Assembly (NCBI RefSeq): GCF_014635325.1 | Contig: NZ_BMCT01000002.1 | Span: forward strand, 620,001-684,000 | Origin: Azorhizobium oxalatiphilum | GTDB taxonomy: Bacteria > Pseudomonadota > Alphaproteobacteria > Rhizobiales > Xanthobacteraceae | Direction: 5' to 3' | DNA length: 64,000 bases | Shown here: positions 8,232-17,651 of the stretch, in pieces | Numbering within the stretch: the stretch's first letter is position 1 | Layout of the letters: each line of letters starts with the position of its first letter | Made by a program: the position numbers and the translations under genes | The notes under the pieces: model-generated | The model's database searches: none | What the model saw: the letters and a program-made list of their open reading frames with translations, nothing else | Told to the model about the DNA's origin: nothing

Positions 8232-9338
8232 TCAGCGGCTCAAATCCTGCGCCACTCCAGGCTTGTCGATGGGAATGTAGCGGATGGCCTTGGCGTCGAG
8301 ATCGGCCTTGGTGAGATCGATCATGCGCGACTGGCTGTCCGCATAGGTGCGCAGATAATAACGCTTGGTCTTGGTATCGGCGACCGCGCTCCATTCCGTG
8401 GTCTCGATGCCGGCCACCCCGCCGCCCGTAGAAGCTCCCGCTTCGGTGCGGATGATGCCCGGCGCGATGTCGAAATTGTTGAGAATGTGGAAGGCATTGC
8501 CCACCGCATCCGTGCTCGTGGGCAAGGTCGGTGCGGCGCGGGAGTAAAGGAAGGCGCGCACGAAGCGTGCGGGCGCGGACATGTCGCCCGGCAGGCCCGG
8601 CGCGCCCGAGCCGGTGCTCGGCGGCGTGATGGTCAGGGAACCGACCTGCAACGGCTTCGGATCATAGGCCGAGAGCGGCAGGTAGTTGCCGAGATTGGCG
8701 ATGTGCCAGTCGAATGACGGGGCATTGGTGAGCACACCCAGCGGGTTGTCGTGGATGTTGAGCTTCCCGCCGATATATTCCACCACGATGCTGGCACCGG
8801 TGGCGTCGTGCAGGGTCATGTGCACGGGAACCGCAGCCTTGAACACCGCCTGCGGGGCGCGGCTGACCTTGATCTTCCCGAGCGCGTCCTTCACCTCCGC
8901 CACGGTGGCGAAATTGGTGAGCGCATAGGTCAGCAGCTCAAAGGAAGCGATGGAGTTGCGCGCTTCGGATGGCGCCACCTCCTGATATTCCGCCAGCGAG
9001 GGCAGATAGAGCAGGCCACCGGCCAGCCCGGCCTCGTTCATGCCATCCACCAGCACCGGCAGGCCGAGAGCGTTAGCGCCCGTTGCGCCATATTTCGATG
9101 TCCATTGCAGGCCCGCGCCTGCCGTGCCGTCCGGCCCGGTGGCGCTGATGGCGAGCTTGCGGGGAATGACGGTGAGCTGCGACTGCAGCGGCAGGCCGAA
9201 CTCCATGGTCCGCCCATAGACCACCCCCTCATCTGCCGCCCGCAGGATGAAGGAGGTGCAGGCCTGCGCGCCCGGTGAAGCCAGAGCAATGGCACAGGCG
9301 GTGGCCAGAGCGAGCGAACGGGACAAGGTGCGCAACAT
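8232..9338 (-). CDS. Secreted choloylglycine hydrolase-family (Ntn) amidase
   Basis: 368 residues with a signal peptide (LRTLSRSLALATACAIALASPGAQA), predicted to be cut before Cys27. Cys27 then becomes the N-terminal nucleophile (CTSFILRA..GRTMEFG), the hallmark of linear amide C-N hydrolases such as conjugated bile salt hydrolase and penicillin V acylase. In Gram-negative bacteria, relatives act in the periplasm on acyl-homoserine lactones or penicillin V. Substrate here is unknown. Start at ATG 9338, with GGAGAG upstream; the frame is open a further 45 codons without a ribosome site. It stands alone, convergent with the crotonase gene and divergent from osmC. Confidence 0.85.
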   Translation of the reverse strand: MLRTLSRSLALATACAIALASPGAQACTSFILRAADEGVVYGRTMEFGLPLQSQLTVIPRKLAISATGPDGTAGAGLQWTSKYGATGANALGLPVLVDGMNEAGLAGGLLYLPSLAEYQEVAPSEARNSIASFELLTYALTNFATVAEVKDALGKIKVSRAPQAVFKAAVPVHMTLHDATGASIVVEYIGGKLNIHDNPLGVLTNAPSFDWHIANLGNYLPLSAYDPKPLQVGSLTITPPSTGSGAPGLPGDMSAPARFVRAFLYSRAAPTLPTSTDAVGNAFHILNNFDIAPGIIRTEAGASTGGGVAGIETTEWSAVADTKTKRYYLRTYADSQSRMIDLTKADLDAKAIRYIPIDKPGVAQDLSR

Positions 9339-9615
9339 CAACGTCTCTCCGTAGCAGGGTGCCGCAAGGTATCCCATGACACCCGCGCGTGCGCCACCGG
9401 AGATGTCCGGCCAAACCGCCCCGCCCCGGTGACGAACTTTGGCCCGAAGCTCATGACCGTGCAATGTCGGCACCGTGCCACAGGGTTGCGCTTAAGATGC
9501 GGAGCGGACCATGCGGCCAGGTCCGCACTTCGCGCGTTATGTTCCCGGCTGCGACCTCATCCGCCGACCCATACGGGCCTGCGGCGCGGCAATCCACAAA
9601 CATCAGGAGACTGCC

Positions 9616-10038
9616 ATGAAGACCCAAGGCTCGGCTGTGTGGGAAGGCGGCATCAAGGATGGCAAGGGTGCGATTTCCACGAAAAGCGGTGCCCTGTCTG
9701 CTTACCCCTACGGCTTCGCAAGCCGCTTCGAGGGCAAGCCCGGCACCAATCCGGAAGAGCTGATCGGCGGGGCCCATGCGGGCTGCTTCACCATGGCCTT
9801 CTCGCTCATCCTGGGCGAGGCAGGCCTCACCGCCAGCCACATGGAGACCGTCGCCGAGGTGACGCTGGACAAGCAGGCGGACGGCTTCGCCATCACCGCC
9901 GTGCATCTCACCCTGCGCGCCACCATTCCGGGCGCGGATGACGCGAAGTTCCAGGAGTTGGCCGCCAAGGCGAAGGCCGGCTGCCCGGTCTCCAAGCTGC
10001 TGAAGGCCGAGATCACACTCGACGCTGCGCTGGTCTGA
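9616..10038 (+). CDS. OsmC-family peroxiredoxin
   Basis: 140 residues, the usual length for OsmC/Ohr-type thiol peroxidases, which reduce organic hydroperoxides. The two redox cysteines are visible: Cys57 in GGAHAGCFTMAFS and Cys123 in AGCPVSKLL. The N-terminal strand region (AVWEGGIKDGKGAISTKSGAL) and the sequence NPEELIGGAHA are characteristic of the OsmC subgroup rather than Ohr. ATG 9616 is preceded by AGGAG. It is a single gene followed by a strong hairpin shared with the convergent esterase gene. General stress role inferred; no regulator is adjacent. Confidence 0.9.
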   Translation: MKTQGSAVWEGGIKDGKGAISTKSGALSAYPYGFASRFEGKPGTNPEELIGGAHAGCFTMAFSLILGEAGLTASHMETVAEVTLDKQADGFAITAVHLTLRATIPGADDAKFQELAAKAKAGCPVSKLLKAEITLDAALV

Positions 10039-10047
10039 GATTTTACC

Positions 10048-10073
10048 CGCGCGGGCGCTCCGGTGCCCGCGCG
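10048..10073. terminator. Bidirectional terminator hairpin
   Basis: CGCGCGGGC (10048-10056) pairs with GCCCGCGCG (10065-10073), a perfect 9-bp stem with an 8-base loop. It lies between convergent osmC and the esterase gene, just inside the 3' side of both. Confidence 0.7.
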
Positions 10074-10074
10074 T

Positions 10075-10767
10075 TCATTGCGGAACGAGCAGGTCTTCCA
10101 GGAAGAAATTCACCGCCAGCGCCACGACGGGCGGCTGATAGGCGTGGGGACCGTTGTACTCGATATAGGTCACGTCATAGCCCGCCTGCTTCAGCAGGTT
10201 GGAGTGGGTGCGGCCACTACGGTCGATGGGGATCTGCTCGTCATTGATGCCGTGCGAGATGAAGACACGCGGCGCCCCCTCCTGCTCATGCACGGACATG
10301 AAGCCGGCGGAGGAGATGATGAGGTGGGTGACGAACTGCCCGTTGGTGAGCCCTAGCGACATGGCATAGCTGCCGCCGTCCGAATGGCCCGCGAAGCAGA
10401 TGTGCGTGGGATCGATGGTGAAGCGGGACGCGACCTCGGCGAGCGCGATATCGAGGCGCTCGCGATCAGGCCCGTTGCCGGCGATCACGATGTCCCAGGT
10501 GGGAAACTGGGATTGCGGCACAAGCAGCAGGAAGCCGTTGGCCTGCGCATGCCGCTCCAGCATGGGCAGGATTTTCTGCGCGCTTCCTCCTCCGCCATGG
10601 AACAGCACCACCAGCGGAGTCGGGCGCTCCGCATTGATGCCTTCCGGCACCACCAGCAGGGCATCGCGCTGCTCGAACAGGCCCAGCTGATGCTGGCCCG
10701 GCGGCAGCGGCGCCTGCGTGGGTGGGGTCAGGGTGAAGTCGAGCCGTCCGGCGAGCCTTGAATCCAT
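10075..10767 (-). CDS. Alpha/beta hydrolase (phospholipase/carboxylesterase type)
   Basis: 230 residues. The oxyanion region is LVVLFHGGGGSAQKI (52-66), the nucleophile elbow is GHSDGG with Ser129, and an Asp (SHGIND) and His (NGPHAYQPP) complete a plausible triad. This layout is that of small cytoplasmic esterases of the phospholipase/carboxylesterase and feruloyl-esterase-like group. No signal peptide. The ribosome site before ATG 10767 is weak. It is a single gene between a terminator and the divergent LysR gene. Substrate unknown. Confidence 0.78.
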   Translation of the reverse strand: MDSRLAGRLDFTLTPPTQAPLPPGQHQLGLFEQRDALLVVPEGINAERPTPLVVLFHGGGGSAQKILPMLERHAQANGFLLLVPQSQFPTWDIVIAGNGPDRERLDIALAEVASRFTIDPTHICFAGHSDGGSYAMSLGLTNGQFVTHLIISSAGFMSVHEQEGAPRVFISHGINDEQIPIDRSGRTHSNLLKQAGYDVTYIEYNGPHAYQPPVVALAVNFFLEDLLVPQ

Positions 10768-10980
10768 AATACGAGATTACGGCTCCCGCCCGCAGGATCA
10801 ACCCATCGCGCACAAAAGGTGAGCGAAGGGTCCGTCTCCAGACGCTCAATTCCCGGGCAAAGGTCAGCACCTGCACCCACTGCCACCGGGTATCCACACC
10901 CCCTGCGTTGCGCGGGGGGACGGGGGCGATCATGATCCACCACCGCCACTCCGGCGGCAGCGCACGAGTTTCCGCCGCCC

Positions 10981-11931
10981 ATGAACATCCGCTTTCTCGA
11001 GACCTTCCTCTGGGTGGCACGCCTCAAGAGCTTTTCGAGCGCGGCGGAAAAGCTCTGCACCACGCAGGCGGCTGTCTCCAACCGCATCGCCACGCTGGAG
11101 CGCGACCTTGGCGTGCGCCTGTTCGAGCGTGATCTGCGCAGCGTCAGCCTGACGCCGCAGGGTGAGCGGGCGCTGGCGCAGGCTGAAACCATCGTACGCC
11201 TCGCGGAGGAACTGCGTCACGGCATCGGCGACACGCACCGCCTGCGCGGGCGGCTGATGATCGGTACCATCGACTCCATCGTCTATGCGTGGCTGCCCAA
11301 GTTCCTTGAGGCGGTGAAGACCGCCTATCCGGACGTGGACATCGATCTCACCGTGGATACGAGCCTCAACATCGCCCGCCTGTTGCAAGAGGGGCAGGTG
11401 GATCTGGGGCTGATCGTCGGACCGCTGGTGGCACCGGATTTCCGCAACATCGAACTCTGCAGCTACGACTGTCACTGGGTGGCGTCCCCCAGCCTCGGCC
11501 TGCATGGCCGTGCACTGGCGCTTGAAGAGGTCGTCATCCACCCGCTGTTTGCCTATTCGAAGGGCTCCCAGCCGCACCAGAATGTGCTGCGCCTGATGGA
11601 AACGGCAGGACTCGATTCCAGCGTGGCCCGCATTTTCAATTCCAACTCGCTCGCCACGATCACCCGCCTCGTGCGCGACGGCATGGGTGTGGCAGTCCTG
11701 CCCATGGCGGTGATCCGCGAGATGGTGGACCGGGAGGAACTGGTGGTGCTCGAGGTGGACGCGGCGCTGCCGCCCCTGCACCTGCACGCAATCTATCGCG
11801 AACAGCCGGGCAGCACCCTGCCCTCCATCATTTCCCGCATGGCCGCCGATGTCGCGTCGCGGGAGACGCGGGCGACAGAAACCCGTGATACCGCATCGCG
11901 ACAACTCGATGGTGCGCTGCGCAAAATCTAG
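10981..11931 (+). CDS. LysR-family transcriptional regulator
   Basis: 316 residues. The N-terminal winged HTH is typical: MNIRFLETFLWVARLKSFSSAAEKLCTTQAAVSNRIATLERDLG... (residues 1-60, recognition helix around QAAVSNRI). A periplasmic-binding-like effector domain follows from about 90 to 295. It lies directly upstream of, and on the same strand as, the amidase-transporter-HyuAB cluster, 119 bases from the amidase start. It is therefore the likely regulator of that cluster. The last ~25 residues are rich in Arg/Thr/Glu and outside the domain. Confidence 0.88.
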   Translation: MNIRFLETFLWVARLKSFSSAAEKLCTTQAAVSNRIATLERDLGVRLFERDLRSVSLTPQGERALAQAETIVRLAEELRHGIGDTHRLRGRLMIGTIDSIVYAWLPKFLEAVKTAYPDVDIDLTVDTSLNIARLLQEGQVDLGLIVGPLVAPDFRNIELCSYDCHWVASPSLGLHGRALALEEVVIHPLFAYSKGSQPHQNVLRLMETAGLDSSVARIFNSNSLATITRLVRDGMGVAVLPMAVIREMVDREELVVLEVDAALPPLHLHAIYREQPGSTLPSIISRMAADVASRETRATETRDTASRQLDGALRKI

Positions 11932-12050
11932 GCACCCCATGCCTTCGCCTGTCTCATAAGCATTTCTTGTAAGGCGAGACAAATATTTCGCGTTTGTCGG
12001 CGGTGAAACGCTCTGGTCTTTTTCCAGTGCCAAAAGGCAGGAGGACCGAC

Positions 12051-12857
12051 GTGAAGGTATCCCTCGTCCAGATGAACACCCAGGGTGACAAGGCCGCGAA
12101 CCTCGCGACGGCCGCATCCCTGATCGAGAAGGCCGTGGCCACCGAGAAGCCCGACCTCGTGGTGCTGCCGGAATATTACGCCTTCCTCGGCGATACGCCG
12201 GCACAGATGCAGGAAGCGGCCGAGACCTTTCCGGACGGCGAATCCTATCAGCTGATGAAGGGCCTCGCGAAGAAGCTCAAAGTCGCGATCCACGCCGGCA
12301 GCGTGGCGGAGAAGGAGGGCAATTCCTTCTACAACACCACCGTGGTCTTCGGCCCCGATGGCGAGGAACTGGCCCGCTACCGCAAGATCCACCTGTTCGA
12401 CGTGGAGATCACCGGCGGCACGGTCTATCGCGAGAGCGACACCGTCTCGCGTGGCGAAGACGTCGTGACCTACTCGCTGGGCGGCAAGACCGTCGGCTGC
12501 GCCATCTGCTACGACATCCGCTTCCCCGAGCTGTTCCGCAAGCTGCGGGACAAGGGCGCCGACATCATCGTCCTGCCCGCCGCCTTCACGCTCATGACCG
12601 GCAAGGACCACTGGGAAGTGCTGGCCCGCGCCCGCGCCATCGAGACCCAGACCTGGTTCCTCGCAGTCGGCCAGACCGGCTCGCACGCAGACGGCAAGAA
12701 GTGGTGCTGGGGCCATTCCATGGTCATCGACCCGTGGGGTCACATCACCGCGCAGGCCTCCGACGGCGTCGGCATCGCCACCGGCACGCTGGACTATGCC
12801 TACACCGACAAGGCGCGCGCGAACGTGCCGGTCGCGAACCACCACGTCATCGGCTGA
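12051..12857 (+). CDS. Carbon-nitrogen hydrolase (nitrilase superfamily amidase)
   Basis: 268 residues beginning with GTG 12051, which has a strong AGGAGG upstream; the frame is open a little before it. The catalytic triad is visible: Glu41 (LVVLPEYYAF), Lys112 (RYRKIHLFD) and Cys153 (GCAICYDIRFPELF). This last motif is that of the Nit/omega-amidase and N-carbamoyl-amidase branches rather than true nitrilases. It hydrolyses an amide or N-carbamoyl bond and releases ammonia. Being next to an ABC importer and HyuAB suggests it handles the open-chain product of a ring-opening reaction. Substrate not determinable. First gene of the catabolic cluster. Confidence 0.87.
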   Translation: MKVSLVQMNTQGDKAANLATAASLIEKAVATEKPDLVVLPEYYAFLGDTPAQMQEAAETFPDGESYQLMKGLAKKLKVAIHAGSVAEKEGNSFYNTTVVFGPDGEELARYRKIHLFDVEITGGTVYRESDTVSRGEDVVTYSLGGKTVGCAICYDIRFPELFRKLRDKGADIIVLPAAFTLMTGKDHWEVLARARAIETQTWFLAVGQTGSHADGKKWCWGHSMVIDPWGHITAQASDGVGIATGTLDYAYTDKARANVPVANHHVIG

Positions 12858-12871
12858 GCGGGTATTCAAAG

Positions 12872-13540
12872 ATGTTCATCGTCAATCCAATGCCCAAGCA
12901 GATCGCACCGGAGCTCGTCACCGAGCTTGAGAAGTGCGAGGTCGCCACCATCGGGCATGTCCTGCATTCCGGCTTCGTGGACCGCGAGATCCGCGCCGTG
13001 CTGCCGAACAAGCGCGTGGCCGGCACCGCCGTCACCCTGCGCATTCCGCACGCGGACTCCACGCTGCTGCATTACCTCACCGCCCTCGTGCGCCCTGGCG
13101 ACGTGGTGGTGATCGACCGCTGCGGTGACGACAAGCATGCCTGCTGGGGCGGTGTCATCACCAACGCCATGAAGATGGCGGGTGTGAAGGCCGGCGTGGT
13201 GGATGGCCCGGCCACTGACTTCTCCGAGTTCACCAAGGTGGACATGCCCATGTGGTGCCGGGGCCCCTCGCCCATCACCACCAAGCTGCTCGGCCTCGAA
13301 GGCGCGCTGAATGTGCCGGTGAGCGTTGGCGGCCAGACCATCGAGCCGGGCGATGCCGTGCTCTGCGACGAGAGCGGCGTCATCGTGATGAAGCCCGATC
13401 AGGCCCCGGCCATCGCCAAGCGCGCCATCGAGATGCAGGAAGCCGAGATCAAGCTGCTTGCCCGCCTCGCGGCCGGCGAGAAGCTGCCCGACATCAGCGG
13501 CGCCCGCGCCATGGTGGAAGCCAAGCTCGCCAAGTCCTGA
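12872..13540 (+). CDS. RraA-like / HMG aldolase-type protein
   Basis: 222 residues of the RraA/4-hydroxy-4-methyl-2-oxoglutarate aldolase family. Diagnostic parts are CEVATIGHVLHSGFVDREIRAVLP near the N-terminus, the glycine-rich WGGVITNAMKMAGVKAGVVDGPATDFSEF, and the late GDAVLCDESGVIVM. Class II members use a divalent metal and split 4-carboxy-4-hydroxy-2-oxoacids or decarboxylate oxaloacetate; others bind RNase E. Placement between an amidase and an importer favours a metabolic role. It starts at ATG 12872, 14 bases after the amidase stop, so they are cotranscribed. A weak ribosome site (GCGGG) precedes it. Confidence 0.85.
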   Translation: MFIVNPMPKQIAPELVTELEKCEVATIGHVLHSGFVDREIRAVLPNKRVAGTAVTLRIPHADSTLLHYLTALVRPGDVVVIDRCGDDKHACWGGVITNAMKMAGVKAGVVDGPATDFSEFTKVDMPMWCRGPSPITTKLLGLEGALNVPVSVGGQTIEPGDAVLCDESGVIVMKPDQAPAIAKRAIEMQEAEIKLLARLAAGEKLPDISGARAMVEAKLAKS

Positions 13541-13659
13541 TCCTGCCCTGAAGATAAGGCCGGACGCCGTCCTCAGACTGCGATCCGGTCCCTGCCAGAA
13601 CCCGTAATCCAGACCGAAGGCCGGCATTCCGGCCCAACAACCTTCCAGCGGGGAACAAG

Positions 13660-14703
13660 ATGAAGACAACCGTCCAGATCAGTGCAGCTGTACTTGCCCT
13701 CGGCCTCATGACGCAGGCTGCCGCCGCAGAGACCAACCTGACCGTGATGGGCTATTCCGGCCTGTTTCAGGAGCGCTACACCAAGGCCGTGCTTGAGCCC
13801 TTCATGAAGGCTCATCCGGACATCAAGGTGACTTTCTTCCCGCTGCCTTCCGCTGCCGCCATGCTCGGCAACCTGCGCGCCCAGAAGGCCGCCCCGCAGG
13901 TTGACGTTGTGATGATGGACATTTCCGTCTCCAAGGCCGGCACCGACGAGGGCCTGTTCACCAAGATCGACGAGACCAACGTCCCGAACTCGAAGGACCT
14001 TTATCCCGCCGCCCGCGTCGAGGGCGTGGCCGGCGTCGGCGTGACCTTCGACAACCTTGTGCTGCTCTACAACACCGATCAGGTGAAGGAAGCGCCCAAG
14101 TCCTGGATGGACATGGCCGAGAAGACCTATGATCGCAAGGTGGTGATCCCCGGCGTGCCGGACATCCAGGGCCTGTCTCTTGTGCTGATCCTCAACAAGG
14201 CCAATGGCGGCACCGACTATCTGAAGGACGTGTCCAAGGGCATCGATGCGATGATCAAGATCGCACCGAACGTTCAGACCTGGGATCCGAAGCCGGAAGT
14301 CTACGCCCCCATCGTCACCGGTCAGGCCTCGATCGGCGCCGGCTGGAATGCCCGCGCACAGGTGAACAGCATCACCTCCAACGGCAAGCTGAAGGCCACG
14401 ATTCCGGCCGAGGGCACCGTGTTCCAGATCAACGCCATCAGCCTCGTGGCCAACGCCCCGAATGCCGAGGCCGCCAAGGTATTCGCCAATTACGCGCTGA
14501 GCCCGGAAGCGCAGAAGTCCTTCACCGAGACCATGTTCTACGCTCCCACCAATTCCAAGGCGCAGATCTCCGACGAGGCGCTTGCCCGCACGGCGGTGAA
14601 GTTCATGGACAAGGCCATCCCGGTGGACTGGATTGCGCTGGCCAAGGTGCGTGACGCCATTGGCGAGCAGTGGCGCCGCCGCGTCGTCCCCGCGAGCCGC
14701 TGA
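13660..14703 (+). CDS. PotD-type ABC transporter periplasmic binding protein
   Basis: 347 residues with a clear signal peptide (VQISAAVLALGLMTQAAAAE, cut near 24). The body is a type-2 periplasmic binding fold of the spermidine/putrescine-type cluster (LTVMGYSGLFQERYTKAVLEPFMKAHP; later QASIGAGWNARAQ). It is followed without delay by an ATPase and two permeases of the same class, so the importer is complete. The substrate is not necessarily a polyamine; related systems import opines, 2-aminoethylphosphonate and various small cations or acids. The catabolic neighbours suggest a cyclic amide or its derivative. Confidence 0.88.
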   Translation: MKTTVQISAAVLALGLMTQAAAAETNLTVMGYSGLFQERYTKAVLEPFMKAHPDIKVTFFPLPSAAAMLGNLRAQKAAPQVDVVMMDISVSKAGTDEGLFTKIDETNVPNSKDLYPAARVEGVAGVGVTFDNLVLLYNTDQVKEAPKSWMDMAEKTYDRKVVIPGVPDIQGLSLVLILNKANGGTDYLKDVSKGIDAMIKIAPNVQTWDPKPEVYAPIVTGQASIGAGWNARAQVNSITSNGKLKATIPAEGTVFQINAISLVANAPNAEAAKVFANYALSPEAQKSFTETMFYAPTNSKAQISDEALARTAVKFMDKAIPVDWIALAKVRDAIGEQWRRRVVPASR

Positions 14704-14717
14704 AGACAGAGGCCGGC

Positions 14718-15812
14718 ATGATCCGCACCGCACCCGAAGAGACGGCGGGCCTGAAGCAGGGCGAGGGTTTCCTCTCCCTGCGTGGCCTCACCCGCCGCTA
14801 TGGCGATTTCGTCGCCGTGGACGATTTCAATCTCGACGTCCCCAAGGGAGAACTCGTCGCCTTCCTCGGCCCCTCGGGCTGCGGCAAGACCACGTCGCTG
14901 CGCATGATTGCCGGCCTTGCACCCTCGACTTCCGGCCACATCGTGGTGAACGGCCGGGACATCACCGGCGTGCCGCCCTACCAGCGCGACATGGGGCTGG
15001 TGTTCCAGTCCTATGCCCTGTTCCCGCATATGGACATCGCCAAGAACGTCGCCTTCGGCCTTGAAATGCGGAAGGTGCCGAAAGCGGAAGCAGCCGAGCG
15101 GGTGCGTGAGGCCATCGCCATGGTCCGCCTTACCGGCAAGGAACATCACCGCCCGGCGCAGCTCTCCGGCGGCCAGCAGCAGCGCGTGGCTCTGGCCCGC
15201 GCACTTGTGGTGCGGCCCTCCATTCTGCTGCTCGACGAGCCGCTGTCGAACCTCGACGCCAAGCTGCGCGACGAGATGCGTAACGAAATCCGCGATATCC
15301 AGAAGCGGCTCGGCATCACCGCCGTCTTCGTGACCCACGACCAGATGGAAGCCCTCACCATCTGTGACAAGGTTGTGGTGATGAACCACGGCAAGCTCGA
15401 GCAGATGGGCACGCCGCACGAGATTTATGAGCACCCGAAGACAGCCTTCGTGGCCGGCTTCGTGGGCCGCATCAACCGCCTCGCCGGCAAGGCCTCCGGC
15501 GGCGTCGCCGAAGTGGCGGGCCTCAAGGTCGCCGCGCCCGGTTTCAACGGTCCCGTGGAGGTGATGGTGCGCCCGCATCGCGTCTCGCTGTCCACGGACG
15601 GCGTACAGGCGGATGGCGAGCGCCATGCCCTGCCCGGCACCGTGACCCGTGCCACCTTCGCCGGCGACATCCTCGAATATGAGGTGGAGGCCGGCGGCAC
15701 GATCATGAAGACCGAAGCCGCCACCCGCGGCGGCGAGGCCGTCCTCGCGCCGGGCACCCCCGTCACCCTGTCCTGGCGTCCCCAGGACACCTACGTCTAC
15801 GCCGCCTCATGA
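14718..15812 (+). CDS. ABC transporter ATP-binding protein (PotA type)
   Basis: 364 residues. Walker A GPSGCGKTT at 51-59, signature LSGGQQQRVALARAL, Walker B SILLLDEPLSNLD and switch His in FVTHDQMEA are all intact. A C-terminal TOBE-type domain follows (about 290-360), as in PotA/UgpC/FbpC proteins. The gene starts 14 bases after the binding-protein stop, and its stop overlaps the next permease start (ATGA). It energises the importer of this cluster. Confidence 0.92.
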   Translation: MIRTAPEETAGLKQGEGFLSLRGLTRRYGDFVAVDDFNLDVPKGELVAFLGPSGCGKTTSLRMIAGLAPSTSGHIVVNGRDITGVPPYQRDMGLVFQSYALFPHMDIAKNVAFGLEMRKVPKAEAAERVREAIAMVRLTGKEHHRPAQLSGGQQQRVALARALVVRPSILLLDEPLSNLDAKLRDEMRNEIRDIQKRLGITAVFVTHDQMEALTICDKVVVMNHGKLEQMGTPHEIYEHPKTAFVAGFVGRINRLAGKASGGVAEVAGLKVAAPGFNGPVEVMVRPHRVSLSTDGVQADGERHALPGTVTRATFAGDILEYEVEAGGTIMKTEAATRGGEAVLAPGTPVTLSWRPQDTYVYAAS

Positions 15813-16681
15813 CGGCCATCGACCTCCCCGTCGCCGGCAAGCGGCCGATGAGCCCAACGGCAGTGGTCATGCTGCTGCTCCTGCCCATTGCCGTGATCAA
15901 TGCGATCGGCTTCCTGTGGCCGGTGGTGAACCTGCTGCGCATGTCGTTCCGGGACTCCGAGGCGAGCGGCGCGCTGCTGGAGACCAGCGGGCTCACCACC
16001 TGGATCAACGTGCTGAGCGACAGCTTCACGCTGGATCTCATCACAGGCAGCATCGGGGTCAGCCTGTTCATCACCGTGCTGACGCTGGTCTGCTCCTACC
16101 CCATCGCGCTCTATCTCCACCGCTGCTCGGGGCTGTGGCGCACAGTGCTGCTGGTGCTGGTGATTGCGCCGCTGCTCACCTCGGCCGTGGTGCGCACCTA
16201 TGGCTGGATTGCCATCCTGTCCGATCAGGGCCTGATCGCCAATGCGCTGCTCGCACTGGGCATCACGCCGCCGCGCCTGATGTTCAATCTCACGGGTGTC
16301 ATCATAGGTCTCACCGAGATCCTGATGCCCTACATGATCCTCGCGCTGCTCTCCGGCTTCGGCCGTCTGGATCCGCGCTTCGAGGAAGCGGCGCTGACGC
16401 TTGGCGCGACGCCGTGGAAGACCTTCTGGCGCGTGGTGGTGCCGCTCACCGCGCCGGGCATGGCGCTGGGCTGCCTGCTCTGCTTCGTGCTCGCCATCTC
16501 CTCCTTCGTGACGCCGAAGCTGCTCGGCGGCGGTCGGGTGTTCCTGCTCGCCACCGAGATTTACGACCAGGCCATCGTGACACTGAACTGGCCCATGGCG
16601 GCCGCGCTCTCGATCATCATCCTGGTGCTGTTCGGCTTCGCCCTCGCCCTCTACACCCGCGCTTTGCGCCGCATCGCCTGA
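15809..16681 (+). CDS. ABC transporter permease (PotB type)
   Basis: 290 residues, six predicted membrane segments (for example VVMLLLLPIAVINAIGFLWP at the start). The EAA loop that docks the ATPase is seen as EEAALTLGATPWKTFWRVVVP. The start overlaps the end of the ATPase gene by four bases, showing translational coupling. Partner of the following permease. Confidence 0.9.
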   Translation: MTAIDLPVAGKRPMSPTAVVMLLLLPIAVINAIGFLWPVVNLLRMSFRDSEASGALLETSGLTTWINVLSDSFTLDLITGSIGVSLFITVLTLVCSYPIALYLHRCSGLWRTVLLVLVIAPLLTSAVVRTYGWIAILSDQGLIANALLALGITPPRLMFNLTGVIIGLTEILMPYMILALLSGFGRLDPRFEEAALTLGATPWKTFWRVVVPLTAPGMALGCLLCFVLAISSFVTPKLLGGGRVFLLATEIYDQAIVTLNWPMAAALSIIILVLFGFALALYTRALRRIA

Positions 16682-16694
16682 AAGGAGCCGGATC

Positions 16695-17489
16695 ATGGAT
16701 GAACGTCCCATTTCCCCGGTGCTGAAGGGCGTGACGCTGGTCATGTTCCTGTTCCTGCTGGCCCCCCTCATCGTGGTGGTTCCCATCTCCTTCAGCGGCG
16801 ATGCCTACATGGCCTTCCCGCCCACGAGCTGGAGCGTGAAGTGGTATGGCGCCATCTTCCACGATGCGCAGATGACCGCCGCCTTCACCATCAGCATCCT
16901 GCTCGCCATCGTGGTGACGGTGATCTCGCTGCTGGTGGGCCTGCCCGCTGCCTATGCGCTGGTGCGGCTGAAGCCGCGTGGCGCCGAGGCGCTGGGCAGC
17001 CTGTTCACCGCCCCGCTGCTGCTGCCCACCATCGTGCTCGGCCTCGCCATCCTGCTGGTGTTCGCCCCGCTCGGCCTCTTGGGCACCTTCCAGGGACTGG
17101 TGGCCGCGCATCTCATCGTCACCTTGCCCTATGCGGTGCGCGTGCTCTCCACGGCGCTCGCCACCCTGCCGATCCCGGTAGAAGAAGCCGCCGCCACGCT
17201 CGGTGCGCGACCGCTCACCGTCTTCTTCAAGGTGACGCTGCCGATGATGCGGTCGGGGCTCGTGTCCACCGCCGCGCTCTGCTTCCTCGTCTCATTCGAC
17301 GAGGTGGTGCTGTCCCTGTTCATGACTGGGCCGCGCCTCTCCACCTTGCCAGTGGCCATGTATCACCACGTGGAACAGCAGGCGGACCCCATGGTCGCCT
17401 CGCTCTCCGTGCTGCTGGTGGTGCTGACCCTTGTGGTGGTCCTGATCGTGGATCGCACCGCCGGCCTCGCAAAGACCTTCGTGAAATGA
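16695..17489 (+). CDS. ABC transporter permease (PotC type)
   Basis: 264 residues with the membrane-segment pattern of PotC: an N-terminal helix (VTLVMFLFLLAPLIVVVPI), an EAA loop EEAAATLGARPLTVFFKVTLP and a final helix VLLVVLTLVVVLIV. AAGGAG lies 8 bases before the ATG. It completes the SBP-ATPase-permease-permease set. About 160 bases of apparently non-coding sequence separate it from hyuA, all on the same strand. Confidence 0.9.
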   Translation: MDERPISPVLKGVTLVMFLFLLAPLIVVVPISFSGDAYMAFPPTSWSVKWYGAIFHDAQMTAAFTISILLAIVVTVISLLVGLPAAYALVRLKPRGAEALGSLFTAPLLLPTIVLGLAILLVFAPLGLLGTFQGLVAAHLIVTLPYAVRVLSTALATLPIPVEEAAATLGARPLTVFFKVTLPMMRSGLVSTAALCFLVSFDEVVLSLFMTGPRLSTLPVAMYHHVEQQADPMVASLSVLLVVLTLVVVLIVDRTAGLAKTFVK

Positions 17490-17651
17490 CCGGACTGACG
17501 GGAGCCCCATGCCCATAGCCGGACGCACGACGCGCGGCTGACGCCGCCCTTCACCGCCCATTCAAGAACAAGCCTCCCGACCCGCGCCTTTGCGTGGGAA
17601 CGGGGGGACTCACCCTGACGACAGAATATACGGAAACCGAAAGCACCCGAG

